This document shows, in pieces, positions 8,441 through 20,500 of a DNA stretch of 27,773 bases; the stretch's first letter is position 1; the number at the start of each line of letters is the position of its first letter. A program made the position numbers and the translations under genes. Under the pieces are notes generated by a model. It had not been told where the DNA came from. It searched no databases and saw nothing but the letters and a program-made list of their open reading frames with translations. Source of the stretch: Dunaliella salina (lineage: Eukaryota; Chlorophyta; Chlorophyceae; Chlamydomonadales; Dunaliellaceae); NCBI GenBank assembly GCA_002284615.2, contig MU070152.1, positions 94,961 through 122,733 on the forward strand, in the 5' to 3' direction.

Positions 8441-9454
8441 GTGAAGTACACGGATCAGCAACCCCCTTATCCAGCATCATCAGACACAAGATCCCACAGA
8501 CTTTCCCCTCCTACTCCTTCCCCCCTCATTCTCCCAGAAATATACACGACGCAAATGGCTTGCATATATAATACGCAAGGCAAATGTGTTGGTATGACAT
8601 CGCCAAACCGCTTCCAAACCCTTTACAGGGCTTCTTATGGGGCCAAGCTTGCTGGCATGCACGAGAAAATAGCACCAGCCCCTGGCAGCTTTGCTACTGA
8701 GCTGCAAGGGCTCCTTTCCCGCAAATCCATGCTTGAAAGAAAGTACTTTAGCAAGAAGATCAAAGACTCTTTTTCGCGAGCCCTTCCAACTCACATCCAT
8801 ACTGCCCTCCAAAAATGGGCTTTGGTAACCTAAGAAAAAATGGCCTCCCCACTAGACCACAACCCACAAAACCAGAATTGTTGGAGTGCGGACTCCTGTG
8901 ACACTCTTTTTGGTGCCATGCATAATGCCCTCTCATCCGAATTTTCAGGCTTCTCAGTCTGCCATCCCATTTATGACGAGGGAATCATGACCCAAGCTTT
9001 GCAACATGCCATTTACTCTGCCATTCTCAACACAGAGGCTACTGCTACATTCATGTTCCTTCCGGCTTTCCGTAATAAGGACATGATAACCAACCCCTAC
9101 TCCAAACTTGTCACTGCCTACCCCCACTTCTGTTACAAACTTGGAACCATACCTCGCGAAAAACTTAGTTACATTGCCCCTCAATCCTGCCCTAACCAAG
9201 AGATACCTTTACCTCAGCATGCCTGGGACCTTCATATCTTTGCTGTTTGGAACACTGCAGATCGAGTTCATCTCAACAACCATAACAAAGACTGGCTACA
9301 GGGCCTGAAAGGAGATTTGAAAGAAGCTACAGAGTGGAATCTTGACAGTGTCAGCAGCCACCCTGTCCTGAATCCCATGCATGCCCACATGCCAGGTTTC
9401 AATAAACTGGAACGCCTCCCATTTGACAAACAACACGTCTCCAAACACAGCTAA
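8441..9454 (+). pseudogene. Retroelement ORF, central module of unknown function
   Basis: Two frames (8441-8833 and 8840-9454) are separated only by an in-frame TAA at 8831-8833 (ALVT-stop-EKMASPL), so they were one protein. Seen in order: MACIYNTQGKCVGM, SKKIKDSFSRALPTHIHTAL, KWALVT, DTLFGAMHNALSSEFSGFS, CHPIYDEGIMTQALQ, ATFMFLPAF, YKLGTIPREKLSYIAP, WDLHIFAVWN. The layout of a (H)PIYD motif, helix, hydrophobic strand ending LP and a later strand is loosely like an amino-methyltransferase of the DPPY type. That is speculative, since no SAM-binding glycine motif is visible. There are no RT motifs (no YxDD). Confidence 0.5.
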
Positions 9455-9469
9455 CCTAAAAATCCACAC

Positions 9470-10248
9470 ATGATCGTCCAAGAAACAGACTTGGTGCCGA
9501 GCCAATCCAGTGCTATTCTAACTCTCAAAGTTGCTGACTGGAAGACATGGGCACACACAGATGGCAGCTGCCTTGTCCATAATGGTAAGCAAGGAATTGG
9601 AGCAGGCGTCTACTGCCCGTCCACTGGCAGCAAGAACTTTGTAGAACCAAACGGTGCTGGGATAACTAAAACCATCACTAGAGCTGAATTAGCAGCGATT
9701 GCTGCTGCTCTCATCACCAATGCAGGCATTACGCAGGCATTGCATCAGACAGCCTCACCTCTTTCAATCAAAAACGTAAACACTGTATAACACTGTATAA
9801 TAGGTAAACACTGCGGCAACTTCTTTTCCCTGAGAAACACCTGGGACATGTCCAAGGAGATGTCCTTAAAATGATCTCAACTCTCATTAGAGACTTCCAT
9901 ACAAAAATTCGAATCTACAAAGTGAAGTCCCATGCTGGCATCGCTGGAAATGAATGTGCAGATGCTATTGCAAAACATCAGGCAAAGCAAGCCCAGAACA
10001 GCGTGGCAGACACCGAGATCCCTGGTGCAGGTCCTGGTGGAAATCCATTTACAAATATTATCTGGTTAGCCAAGGAAGAAAGAGTGCATGCCGCAGACAC
10101 ACCTGCGGGTCCACCACCCGCCCACAAGCTCACCTATTTCCCCAATCTTCATGATGCCCTCAAATCCCATATGCACTCTAGACACAAGCTTGGATATGCC
10201 AATGCCAAAACAGGTTACTGCTCTTACTATCAAAACTTATTACCATAA
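9470..10248 (+). pseudogene. Retroelement RNase H domain
   Basis: RNase HI hallmarks occur in order: AHTDGSC (first Asp), GIGAGVYCPS, RAELAAIAAAL (Glu), IASDSLTSFNQK in a shifted frame near 9740-9770 (second Asp), and SHAGIAGNECADAIAKH (His and last Asp). All acidic catalytic residues survive, but the frame is broken by a shift near 9735 and by an insertion of about 38 bp (9775-9813). That insertion contains a 10-bp direct repeat GTAAACACTG. RNase H removes RNA from RNA-DNA hybrids in reverse transcription. The frame resumes at QLLFPEKHLGHVQGDVLK. Confidence 0.85.
9776..9813. repeat. Small insertion flanked by a 10-bp direct repeat, splitting RNase H
   Basis: GTAAACACTG occurs at 9776-9785 and 9804-9813 around 18 bp that themselves reiterate ACACTGTATAA. 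The protein alignment across it (FNQK then QLLFPEKH) shows it is not part of the ancestral frame. It may be a slippage product or a tiny excision scar. Confidence 0.6.
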
Positions 10249-10290
10249 GTAGATAAAGAAATCAGCAATGCCTTCAGAAATTTCTGAATC

Positions 10291-11283
10291 ATGATGCCCA
10301 ACATTTCTGTACCCATGAAGCGTACCATCCTGCAGTACCGCACAGGCACCCTCTACAACCAAAAACGTGCAGTACGTTTTAAAAGGACAACAGATTCATC
10401 TTGCCCCCTCCCAGGCTGCCATCATTTGGACAGCGCACTACACATGATAGCAGGCTGCCAAAATCATATCATCTCCAACATGAGAACTGAACGCCATAAC
10501 ATTGCAGGCAGAACGATTACAGAAGCCCCCAGCAAATGCCCTGTAGGGGCAGGCCTAGTATACAAAGACATAGGAAGCGATTTTTAAGCTTGCTCAACAC
10601 AACCTCCAACTCCTTACACATGCCTCAAATAGAACTTTACCTGCTTACTTCTTCCCTCGTAACCTTCCAGAGAGGAAAAGACTGAACTCCAGTCGACCAG
10701 ATGCTGTTTTGATCACCCCTTTTAATGCCAAACATACTTCTAGCGATGTTTCTCCTACCCATTCCCATCACACTTTGCGCAGCTCCTCACGGAGGACCAC
10801 CAGAACTAGCCGCATGAGGCAACCCCATGAACTTTATGTCAATGAACGCCATGTGCACCTAATAAGAATCAAGTTCTGTGAAGACACAAGGCTAGAGCAT
10901 CAGTTGAATGCGGCAAAGCAGCAGCATGCAGACCTTTGTAAACTTTTTAACGCTAAAGCTGTTACAATTCACCCTATTCTTCTGGGTTTAGGTGAAACTA
11001 TTTACACTACGCATACCTGAAGCAATTTAAACAACTAGGATTGGATCACCAGCGTGCCACGAAGCTTGCTCAACGACTTCATGCCCATTCTGCTCAATAT
11101 GCCCACGAATTAGTCTCCACACGCTGCGCTACTGAAAACAAGGATACTTCCCACAGCCAGCTTCTAGAGCCAGGTGCATCTAGTAACCCTCCAGATCCAC
11201 ATCATTTTTCTCTTTTTCATACCTTGTGGTGGAGGGGGCACACGGCTCTTTTTGAGCCAATGTGTCTCCTTTTCCTTAATTGA
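10291..11283 (+). pseudogene. Retroelement C-terminus: CCHC knuckle and restriction-like endonuclease motif
   Basis: The first frame (10291-10587) carries YRTGTLYNQKRAVRFK and CPLPGCHHLDSALHMIAGC, a C-X4-C-X6-H-X5-C knuckle. After a stop and frame change, FFPRNLPERKRLNSSRPDAV leads into 10709-11020 with HVHLIRIKFCEDTR and AAKQQHADLCKLFNAK, and a further frame to 11283 (LDHQRATKLAQRLHAHSAQ). CCHC followed by RPD is the signature of the restriction-like endonuclease of R2/NeSL-type retroelements. The later IRIK resembles the ExK part of a PD-(D/E)xK nuclease with Glu replaced by Arg. The copy is inactive. Confidence 0.6.
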
Positions 11284-11355
11284 TGTAGGGAGAGTTTCTC
11301 AGCTTACATAGTTTTTCTTTTCTTTTCTTAATCCTTCACTCCTCCACTCTTACGA

Positions 11356-11640
11356 ATGATGCAACCTTTTTCCATTTCTCTCAAGCTTGTGCCGAGGGTT
11401 TCCCGAATTTTTCATGATCAAGATAATGAGATTTATCGCGTTACTTCAGAACTCATGGGATTTTTCATAATACTGTGCAACCAATATACCTGGCTAAAAG
11501 GTTGTGTTTTCTATTGCAGTGTAACGTTTCTATTTTCTCAACCTCAATTTGAGGATGTCTCTCGTTACGTCCAAAACCAAGATACAAGTTTTGCTGCTTT
11601 ATTCCAGGACTCATGGATTCTTTCCTCGAAATAGAGCAGC
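11356..11640 (+). pseudogene. LINE 3'-tail sequences, two in tandem
   Basis: VSRIFHDQDNEIYRVTSEL and MGFF (11395-11467), then FSQPQFEDVSRYVQNQDTS with LFQDSWIL (11530-11632), both align with the LINE tail at 6.25-6.34 kb (QSQDISCFF, ISELMDFF). They probably represent the 3' ends of two successive insertions or a tandem tail. Confidence 0.55.
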
Positions 11641-12004
11641 TTATCGAGTTGCTTTCAGTCTCGCGGGACAGTGCTGGCTTGGCTGCATCACAGAGAGCAT
11701 TACATCAGGGACAAGCACGTCTGGCACAGGCAAGGATAACAGAAACGGAGCCAATCTCAATTGAAGGTAGACAGAAGAGAGAACGTCTTTAATTGGACAT
11801 AAAAAAACCTCCCGAGTATAGGTCATACACCACACCCTAACCTTTGCAATGGCTTTTAGTAACCACAATTTCTCATGACAGTCCGAAGTGATAATATGAT
11901 GCAATATGATGGCACTCAGCAACCCCCAAATTCCAACTCGAACCAAATCAAATTCCATCTTGAACCAAGTACAGCTATCCCGATCAGTTAAAGAAGAAGA
12001 AGAC

Positions 12005-12125
12005 TACGCTGGGTAAAAGCCAGCGTGCATGAAGGGAAGATTTAAAAGTCAGCCCTGAAACTGAGAGTGAGCCCTGACAGTTCAGACCAAGAGAAGCACA
12101 GAAGTTTATTCCAGCAAGTTGGTCT
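12005..12125. repeat. Dispersed short repeat with a terminal hairpin, copy 1
   Basis: ACGCTGG...CCAGCGT forms a 7-bp hairpin, followed by GCAT, then CCTGAAACTGAGAGTGAGCC and TATTCCAGCA. The same order occurs at 18685-18790 (ACGCTGG...CCAGCGTGCAT, GCTGAAACTATGAGTGAGCC, AATTCCAGC). Confidence 0.65.
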
Positions 12126-13393
12126 CCACCTAGGAAACCTGTGACACTGCTGTCAAGAGGCCCTGTCCAGCAAACTAAAGACCAAAACCTAGGCCTCAGA
12201 GAAAGCTATTCAATCCGATCAATGAACAAGTTTCGGAAATGATGAGCTCGATGACACCACACATGCCACACAAGCGAGACACAGTCTGAGACAAGATTCA
12301 AACTGATATGTCTCCCTCCTTCCAGGCTCATTCTTTCCAACTCACCAAAAGCCTTCTAAGACCCTTTCATTATCCAACAACAGAGTCCTTCAAATGGTGC
12401 CATTCAATGCAGGTGCATCAAAAGCACATTACTGATCAAGCACATTGCCCTGGCCCTTTCCCTAAACAAACAGACTCGAGAGTCTCTAATCACCTTGCAG
12501 ACACTCAAGCTTGGACGAAGTAGGAAAGGCATGAGGCAATTCCCTGCAGTCTGCCCATGGCCTACCAGGTTGCCCCACAAGATTTCAACACTACTAAGCA
12601 AATTGGTTCCAATGCTTCCAATGCTTAAGTGGAAATAAGCATTCCAGAAAAGCAGATGAGCCTGAGCGCCTTGTGCCTCGTACATCGCTTGTTCCTCCCA
12701 AATCACAACGTTGATCATTGGGTTGGTTTCCTGGCATTTTGGGTTCATATGCAACTACTTGGCGCAAACGAAAGTCCAAGAAATGCGATGAAATTGCCAT
12801 TTGTGATCTGAAAAGCTAATGATAAGCGCGGAGTGCCAGATACATCTTGCAAAGGAAGACACACGCGCAGTGAACACCCATGGAAATCCCATACATCATG
12901 CAATAAAGTACATGCCAATGGTGGAACAATTGCGAAAATGTTGCATGGCAGAAGCCATGGCATTCTCACTGTATGTTTTGCTACCTCCCCTGACTCTGCA
13001 CAAAAGCTTTTCTTCATGAATTACCACCCATAACCCCCTTGCAAGCAGCAGTGCCACACCCCTTGCCATTAGGGGAGTGAGCACTGGAGACAAATAACCC
13101 CGGCAAGACAGCAATTATCACCTGATGGCGAGCTTCTAGAAAGGAAGGCGTTTGAAGTATGCAGCCTAGGTGAAAAAAGCCTGATAATGAGGTTCCGATC
13201 CAATGCTATATAGATTTTGTGACACTGTAAGGTTAATATGTCTTGTTGTTTAATTATTACCTTCCTATTTTGTGCCCAGAACATGCATGGCCAGGCAGAG
13301 AGGCCGCCAGACAGGAAGACCAGCATCCAATCACAAACCATGTCCCCCACACAGCTGTCCCCAACCCACACACACCCTAAACCCTGACCCTGT

Positions 13394-13410
13394 CCCCCCC
13401 CCCCCCCCCC
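13394..13410. repeat. Poly-C tract (17 nt)
   Basis: An uninterrupted run of C in gene-free sequence. The length may be unreliable. Confidence 0.9.
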
Positions 13411-14398
13411 AAATGTTATCCCCCTTTTGTCGAGACATCATCGGATATGAAATATCAACGAACACTCTTTCGAGTGCACACACCTGCCTGAATACAATCT
13501 TGCAAATGCGAAAATTGGCCTAGCAACAATGTCTGCCCACCAACAAAAATGCATGGCCAATATCAATGATTGAAATTCAAAAAATCATTTGCGCATGGGT
13601 TTGCACATGTGTTCCGTGAAACCTTCAACGTATTCCATCCCTGAGCTCCTTTTCCCATCCCTGTGGCAGCCGTTTTTTTTTTTCAAATGTTCGTGCAACA
13701 ATAGTGATCACGAGCCCTTTACTGCACAATTGTGCAGTTGCCCTGACAACACATGATTGATTGGCATGAGGCAGGCAGCTTCCAAGAAATGCACCAAACA
13801 CACCAGTGCACATGACTGCCGCACAGATCTAACTCAATTATTGTTGGAACCCTTGGAGGCCATTGAATGCACATGCTAAAGCGGTGGGCTAGAGCTTGCC
13901 CAGCATTCACCCAGCGTTTAGCACAGCCTGGAAGCTGAGCACCAGGCTTGGTCCAGAGAGAAGATTGCGGTTTCAAAAAGTGCTTGAGAGTCACTGGCAA
14001 TCACATATGCCCCTGGCTACATTGCAACCTCACATGTCAACCCATGACCCATGTCCCATGACCATAGCTACATTGCAGCATGACATGTCACCCAGGTTCG
14101 CTCCCCATTTAGCCTTGCTGGGTGCTTTACAGCTTTGCTTGTTGGCTAGGGCAGTGCCGCGCAGGAGTATGTTCCCACCAAGGCAGTGCCCAGTGCAGGT
14201 GAAGCTGCGAGGGCAGTGCATGCTCTTGGTTGGGCAGCGCAGCACAAGCAGGCACGCTCTTGGTTAGCGCACCAGTGCAAAATGGGTTGTGCTGCTGGGA
14301 AAGCTTTCACACAAAATCCTGGCATGACTGGTCCTTCTTCTGGCTTTCACCCCTTACTTTCTTACTTTCTTGCCAGCACATGCACGGCTGCTTACTGC

Positions 14399-14524
14399 TC
14401 ATTCGCGATCGCAAACGGGAACAATGAAGGAGTCTTCCGTGTGCTGTTGTGAGAGCCACTGCTCCGGGGGCGGGCCGGGTCTACCCACAAGTGGGAGGGA
14501 CGTGCTGAGCTGCTGCAGAAGGGC
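14399..14524 (-). CDS. Putative terminal exon of the cyclase gene
   Basis: Acceptor CTACACTCAG, phase 0 as required. It encodes [20 protein letters not shown] and ends [15 protein letters not shown] (42 codons with stop). No domain is recognised. Support is phase and coding-like composition only. Confidence 0.55.
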   Translation of the reverse strand, partial: ALLQQLSTSLPLVGRPGPPPEQWLSQQHTEDSFIVPVCDRE

Positions 14525-17500
14525 CTGAGTGTAGGGTCGTGTAAAGAAGGATGAGAAGTTGGCAAGAAAGGCTTGAAAGAGGGCTATAGAGGCCCCCAAA
14601 AGGCTCTCTGACCAACCATCAACCCTCTTTAACCAACTTTACCTGAGTGGTCTTGATCAGCGTGCAGGGGAGCAACTCTGAGGTAACAGGAGACAGAGGG
14701 CCTGTCAGCACCTCCTTTTCTGTGTGGCCTGGGGTGGGACCTGGAATCCACAGGTACGTCTGCATCATCCCCTGCAGAGGTTTGGGGGGTGTGCAACGAG
14801 GATGTCACTCCACCTTCAGCTAGCGTGTTGTTACAAACCGCTCAGGATGCTGCACGCTGAAAGAGGAGCATACAACTTGACAGACAAATAAGCACACTCA
14901 GAAGTGCAGCAACACAGACGGTTTGGCTGTAGGCTCTTTTATGCGAAACTTTGCTCTGCAACAGCATGAACCAACTTGTGCTGTGCCATTCCCTTCTTTT
15001 CTTGCACTCATAGGGGCTACAGCGCACTTGAGCAAACATAAACATGGGCAGGTTTCATGGGGAAAGCTACAGGGGGCAGCAGTCAATTGGCCACCACCAA
15101 GGTCATTCGCCAAAAAACAGTGAAGTGCAAAGCCATTATGGATACACCAAGGGAAGCATCTCATCTCCTCACTCAGCGGCCAATACCAAGTGCTCTATGA
15201 TTACAGGTGCACCTGCACAGCGGGAGCCGTATCTTTTTGGCACGCTTTTGCAATCTCTCCGCAACATGCATCTCACCTTCCCTTTGACCTCCACCCCTCC
15301 AGTGGGTTCCCACTTCTCATCTTCCATGAGCAGCTTGTGGGTTGCCTCAGAAACATGGATGCGTCCCGGCACACCTGCGGCAGCACTTGTGTACACATGT
15401 GCATGTGACTGCTCTTGGCAGTTGGTTTCATGCAGCAGCTCTTGCTGTCGCAAACAAGTGGGTTAACCTCAGAGTTGAAATCGACATTCATGGTTTTGGA
15501 ATGGGTATTGCCATGGGCTTCAGGATCATGCAACATCCATGGCTCCACATCAGTATTGCTCTACTTGCTGATTACGACATTACAGTGGGCAAGCTCCGGG
15601 GTCTGATTGCAAAGTCCAGGCACAACAGCATGGGCTCGTGAGCAGCCTCCTTCCCACGACATCCCACAACATGGGCCCCTGGGCAGGCTCCTGGGGCACC
15701 ATTGCCACTTTCAGGCACAACATCTGACAGCAAACCAGGCACAACATCTTGATGCCATGTTGCATCATACATGTGTGCACACACTAAACCATGTATGGAT
15801 GCCTCACCCATGCATGGTGAGTGTGGTGATGGTCACGGGTCATAATTGCAAACCTCAGGCACAGCATCTAACAGCGGGGCAGGGTGTACCCAAAACCATG
15901 CAACCTGCAGCGCCAGATGCCAGCAGCGCAACAGCAGGCAGCCTCATCAAACTCATCTTCATCGAGGTCAGGCCCTAAAGCCGCCAGGCACAACATCTTG
16001 ATGCCGTGTGCATCATGTATTAATGTGCACGTGCTTGATCATGTATGTAATTACACATACATTCATGCTTGCATGCACGTATGCTTGCATGTATGCACAC
16101 GCTCAACCATCATGCACACGCTGAATCATGAGTGGATGCCACGTCCATACACAATTGAGTGTGATGATGATCATGGGCCTTGATCGCAAACTTCAGGCAC
16201 ACAACATTTAACAGCACAACATCTTGATGCCATGTGCATCATGTCTGGATATGCACATGCGTGATGTCCGCATGCCACACCCACTCATGACGAGTGTGGT
16301 GATGATCACTAGTTGTGGTTGCAAACTCGAGGCAAAACCTCTGACAGCATGCCAGGCACAATATCTTGATGCAATGTGCATCATGCATGCATGCGCACAC
16401 GCGTAACCATTCCCGCACGAAATTAATCATGTACGTAATCATGTAAGCTTGAACGCATGCACACGCTGAATCAAGTGCGTGATCACGTGCGCACACCCTA
16501 ATCATATGTGAGCACACCACACCTATATATAGTAAGTGTGACAATGACCACGCAGCGAACCAGCTCTCCATCTGTGAGGAGTGTTGGAGGAAACTTCACA
16601 CAACTTCAGCAAAACAATTCAGGCAAATGAACATGTAATGGAAAATTAGTCATTTGAGCTCATTCTTGACATGCTCAGCCGCTTACGTTCCTTTCTTGCT
16701 CTTGTGTGTCTTGTTTGTTTGTGGGGCCTGATCCCTGGAAGCTTTCAACAAAGGAAAGGAAAGTGCATGGCTCTCTAGCAAACTTGCCGATAGTGGAACG
16801 AAATAGCAGCTGGCAACCACCACGCTGAGAGATTAGCCCAAGGGAACCAACGCAAACCAAATCAATCCAACGGTGTCAACACAAGAGTGCCTGGACAGGA
16901 AAAAATCCATTGAGGTGCCAATCACCCAGAGGTGGGCGACGGGCCCAAATTCCTGAGAATGTTCTTTCCTGCCTATATTTTCCAAATCTGACCAGGCCAA
17001 CCATTATAATATAAACAAAAAACTTTCACCAAAAATGATGAAAATTGGTTGATCCCAGATCACTCTCCTGGCCTCAGATCACCCTAAAATGGCCCACAGC
17101 TCCACCCTGGGACCATTTTTCACCCCCAAAATATTTTCTTAATAACCCTTATATGATATGCTAATATCCTGCATATTCAAAAGTGGGAATGAAGGAGGTC
17201 AAAAAATTGACCTTTTTGGCACCCTTAGTGCTGAATTTTCTCCAAGGGAAATGGCTGAAATTCAGTATCTGACCAACCATTAGGTCTTTCCACTCCATTT
17301 TTTTTGCAATGATATTTTTTTTGGTTCAAGGACACCAAATCATTAAAAAGCACCCAATTTGGTACAGTGGCTGGTCAGATATGGCGGGTGCTTGCTTGAA
17401 TAGTAGGGTTAACGTTTAGGCAAATAGCAGAAGTGGCCCCGAGTAGCACCTTTTAAATTCAAGAGCTATGGAAGCTACCATTTGATGCTAAGCATAAAGA

Positions 17501-20500
17501 ATACCAAGTGGGGCCACCTTGCTAAGGGAACATTTCAAAAGGACCCCTGTTTGAGGCCTTCGTCGCCCACCTCTGCCAATCACCTGCCGATTCCTTTTCC
17601 CATGCCAGATGATGGGACTTAGATGCAAGCATTCCACCAGAAAGCAGCCAAGACACGCACCCGTGCTCTCCATCCGTGCTTTTTATTCTGCTGGCTGTGT
17701 CCCTGAGGCGGGGAACCTACCGATGCTGCTTCAAATGCATTCACCATCCTATTTGGGGTTGCGTGTAGAGGTATTTAGCATGCTGACACGCACTTTTCAT
17801 TGGACCAGGGCTCTTGTCATACATCATCCACAAAGCATTCCTACAAAGCTACGAACTGTAGCAGCATATTCTCATGGTGAAGAGAAATGGCAGCTTGAAA
17901 CTGTCAGCCTCATGGCCTAAAAAGGTTACCATATTCACGGCACTTCCTACCAACGAAAGATGAGTGGCAATCATCTGTCCCTCAAGCTGCAGGGAAATTC
18001 TCACCCGTGCTCTCCTGCTTGCTGACTCCTCTTGTGTTCTAGAAATTCGCGTGCACAAACAAATCTCTTTTGCTGCAACAGCATGGTGTCAAGTAAAGAC
18101 GTGCGTCCTACAAACAGTGGGTTCACGCCTACAAAGCATCATGGGGTGTCAAAGTATGTGTGTCAAGCATACAGTTTGCTCATCACCTCCCAGGGCATTC
18201 CCCTGCAACATGCCTGTGCTTTCCATCCTCGAAGCAGTGTTCATCGTATCCCCGAAGATGGAGAACTTGGGCAGCTTGGATCCAATGAGCCCTGATCAAG
18301 AAGTTGGGGCATCAAATGTGTTAATGTTCTGGCGCCGTACATTAGACAGCTTTCCATGTTGCTATTGGACAAGGCCTGCATACCTGAGTGTTGGAAACAT
18401 GCCAAGCTTACACCTCTGCACAAGAAGGGATTGTTTCTAGACCCAACAATTATCGCATGATGGCTGCCAGTGGCACGATGTACCACATGTATGCCAACGT
18501 AGTGCACTCACTCGGAACTGCATGGCGCATAGCATCAAAGGAGATACCTAACACTCAGCCTGGCTTCCATCATGACCGGAACACACTCCAGCCCATATAC
18601 ATTTTGCGGCACTTGCAGCATGCAGCACATGTAGTTAAGCCAGGACAGTCCAGTAAACTACATACTGCATTTAAAAGTAAAAGTCTACGCTGGACACAGC
18701 CAGCGTGCATTAATGAAAGACCCAACAGGCAGCGCTGAAACTATGAGTGAGCCCCACCAAAGGAAAACGTACTCAATTCCAGCTGGCATGTGTTGAATAC
18801 AAAGCATCTAAAGGCAGGTCAAGAATCCTCAAGTAAAATACAAGCATGTCACATGAGTTTTTGAAGGGCACATTAGGTGTGAAGCGTGCAACCACAAACT
18901 GTGCTGTGCTGAGAGAACGTGGGCATACACGTCCTTTGCGGTTTTACTGGTTCAAATCTGCTGTCAAGATGCACAATAGTATGATCAGCTCTAACTGTGA
19001 GACGCTGAGAAAAGTCTTTCAAGCGGACCTGCACATGCATAGTAAGGCACCTTCATGCCGGACTGCCCAGGTTCTGGATGGCTTTCAAGGATAGCAGCGC
19101 TGTGAGTCCTTTGCGACGGCAATGAAGCAGGGCATGCCAATTTCCATGCAATTTTATACTGATGACTTGAAGTACAGGATGCGCAGTGCATGGAGAGCTC
19201 TTGAGGGAGTGGACCCGAGAACAACGAACAACAAGTTGGCCACATATCAGCATTTTTTGCTTTGCCTTTTGACCAGGATGTGTGTACAAGCTATCAGGAC
19301 GCCAGGATACCTGCACCTGGATTTGTCTCAGCAAGTCATGCAAAATGTCGATGGATTTAGACTGTGAGCTCACACTCTGAACGTGGAAACTGCCTCTTGG
19401 GGAGAAGAGATTTCTCATGTGTGTGCGATCGTTGCTCATGTGGACAAATACAAGATGAGGAACATGTCCTTTTCATGTGTCGAGATGAGGGGATCTGTGC
19501 TTCGAGGCAAACATAATCCGAACTATTATGGACTCTGTCTAGTGATCTTCTCACATGCACAAACTCTCTTGCGCCATCTGAGTGACCAAGTTGTATCCAA
19601 TTTCCTGTTGCAACACAACAAAAAAGAAAGTTGTGTTTGATGTGTGAAAAGAGAAGACCTTCTCTTTTTCATGTCTGACCTGTTGGATTTGCTGTTGGAT
19701 TTGCTGGCGCGGACCAGTCGAAGGCTGATCAGCCGGTTAGTCTAGCTGAAGGTCTCACCTGACACGACATCACCCGTGTGCAGACCCACTCGTACACGCA
19801 CAGGCTGCTGATTGTTTGGCATCCGAACCTGCGCCCATGCAAGCCACCATCAAGGTCACATGAGCACAAGGAGAATGCATGCTTGGAGCTGAGACCTGCC
19901 GCCATCCCATTGGCGGACTGACTTCCACTAAGCAGAAAGGCCGATTTGCGCGCTGCTTCAAAAGGAGGGGAGGCTCCACAAATGATTGAGGAAAGTTTGT
20001 TGACCAAGTCCCACCCACAGGCAATTTTTGTATTTGAAGAATGAAAGAATGGGAAAGAGGGACAGAGGCAGTCCTTGAGCAGAAAACGCACAGGCAAGCC
20101 CCCCCCCCAAAAGTATAAGAGCTTGGGTGCACCGCAGGCGCAACGGCTGCAGTTCTGGGGAAATTGTGGGAGTCAGCTTTTCCATAGCTTGTGGAAAACA
20201 GAAGCCTGCCTTCCAGAGCCTCCCCTGCCATCACGAAGCTCACCATCAGACTTGTGTGTGTGCACAAATGCTAGCCACCATCAGACTTTTGCGTGCTGGT
20301 CACCATCGGTTTTGTGTGCAAGTCACCATCAGACTTTTGTGTGAGCACAAATGCTAGGTCTAAAGCCTGGGGAAGACCTGCTCTGAGGACTTCACAGTCC
20401 ACCTGCGTTCGCTTCCAGCTTGACGGTAGGACACCCACATGTTTTGTCCATAGAGTGATGTGCTGGCAGGGAGTGATGATGTATAAGCATGGAGAATGAT

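Larger units (their letters stand above)
11641..14398. other. No recognisable gene (2.8 kb)
   Basis: Both strands hold only short frames without recognisable domains. Features seen are a dispersed repeat at 12.0-12.13 kb, a run of 17 C at 13394-13410, and short local reiterations of CATGACC/CATGTC (14.02-14.09 kb) and GGCAGTGC (14.15-14.28 kb). It forms the 3' flank of the cyclase gene. Confidence 0.5.
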
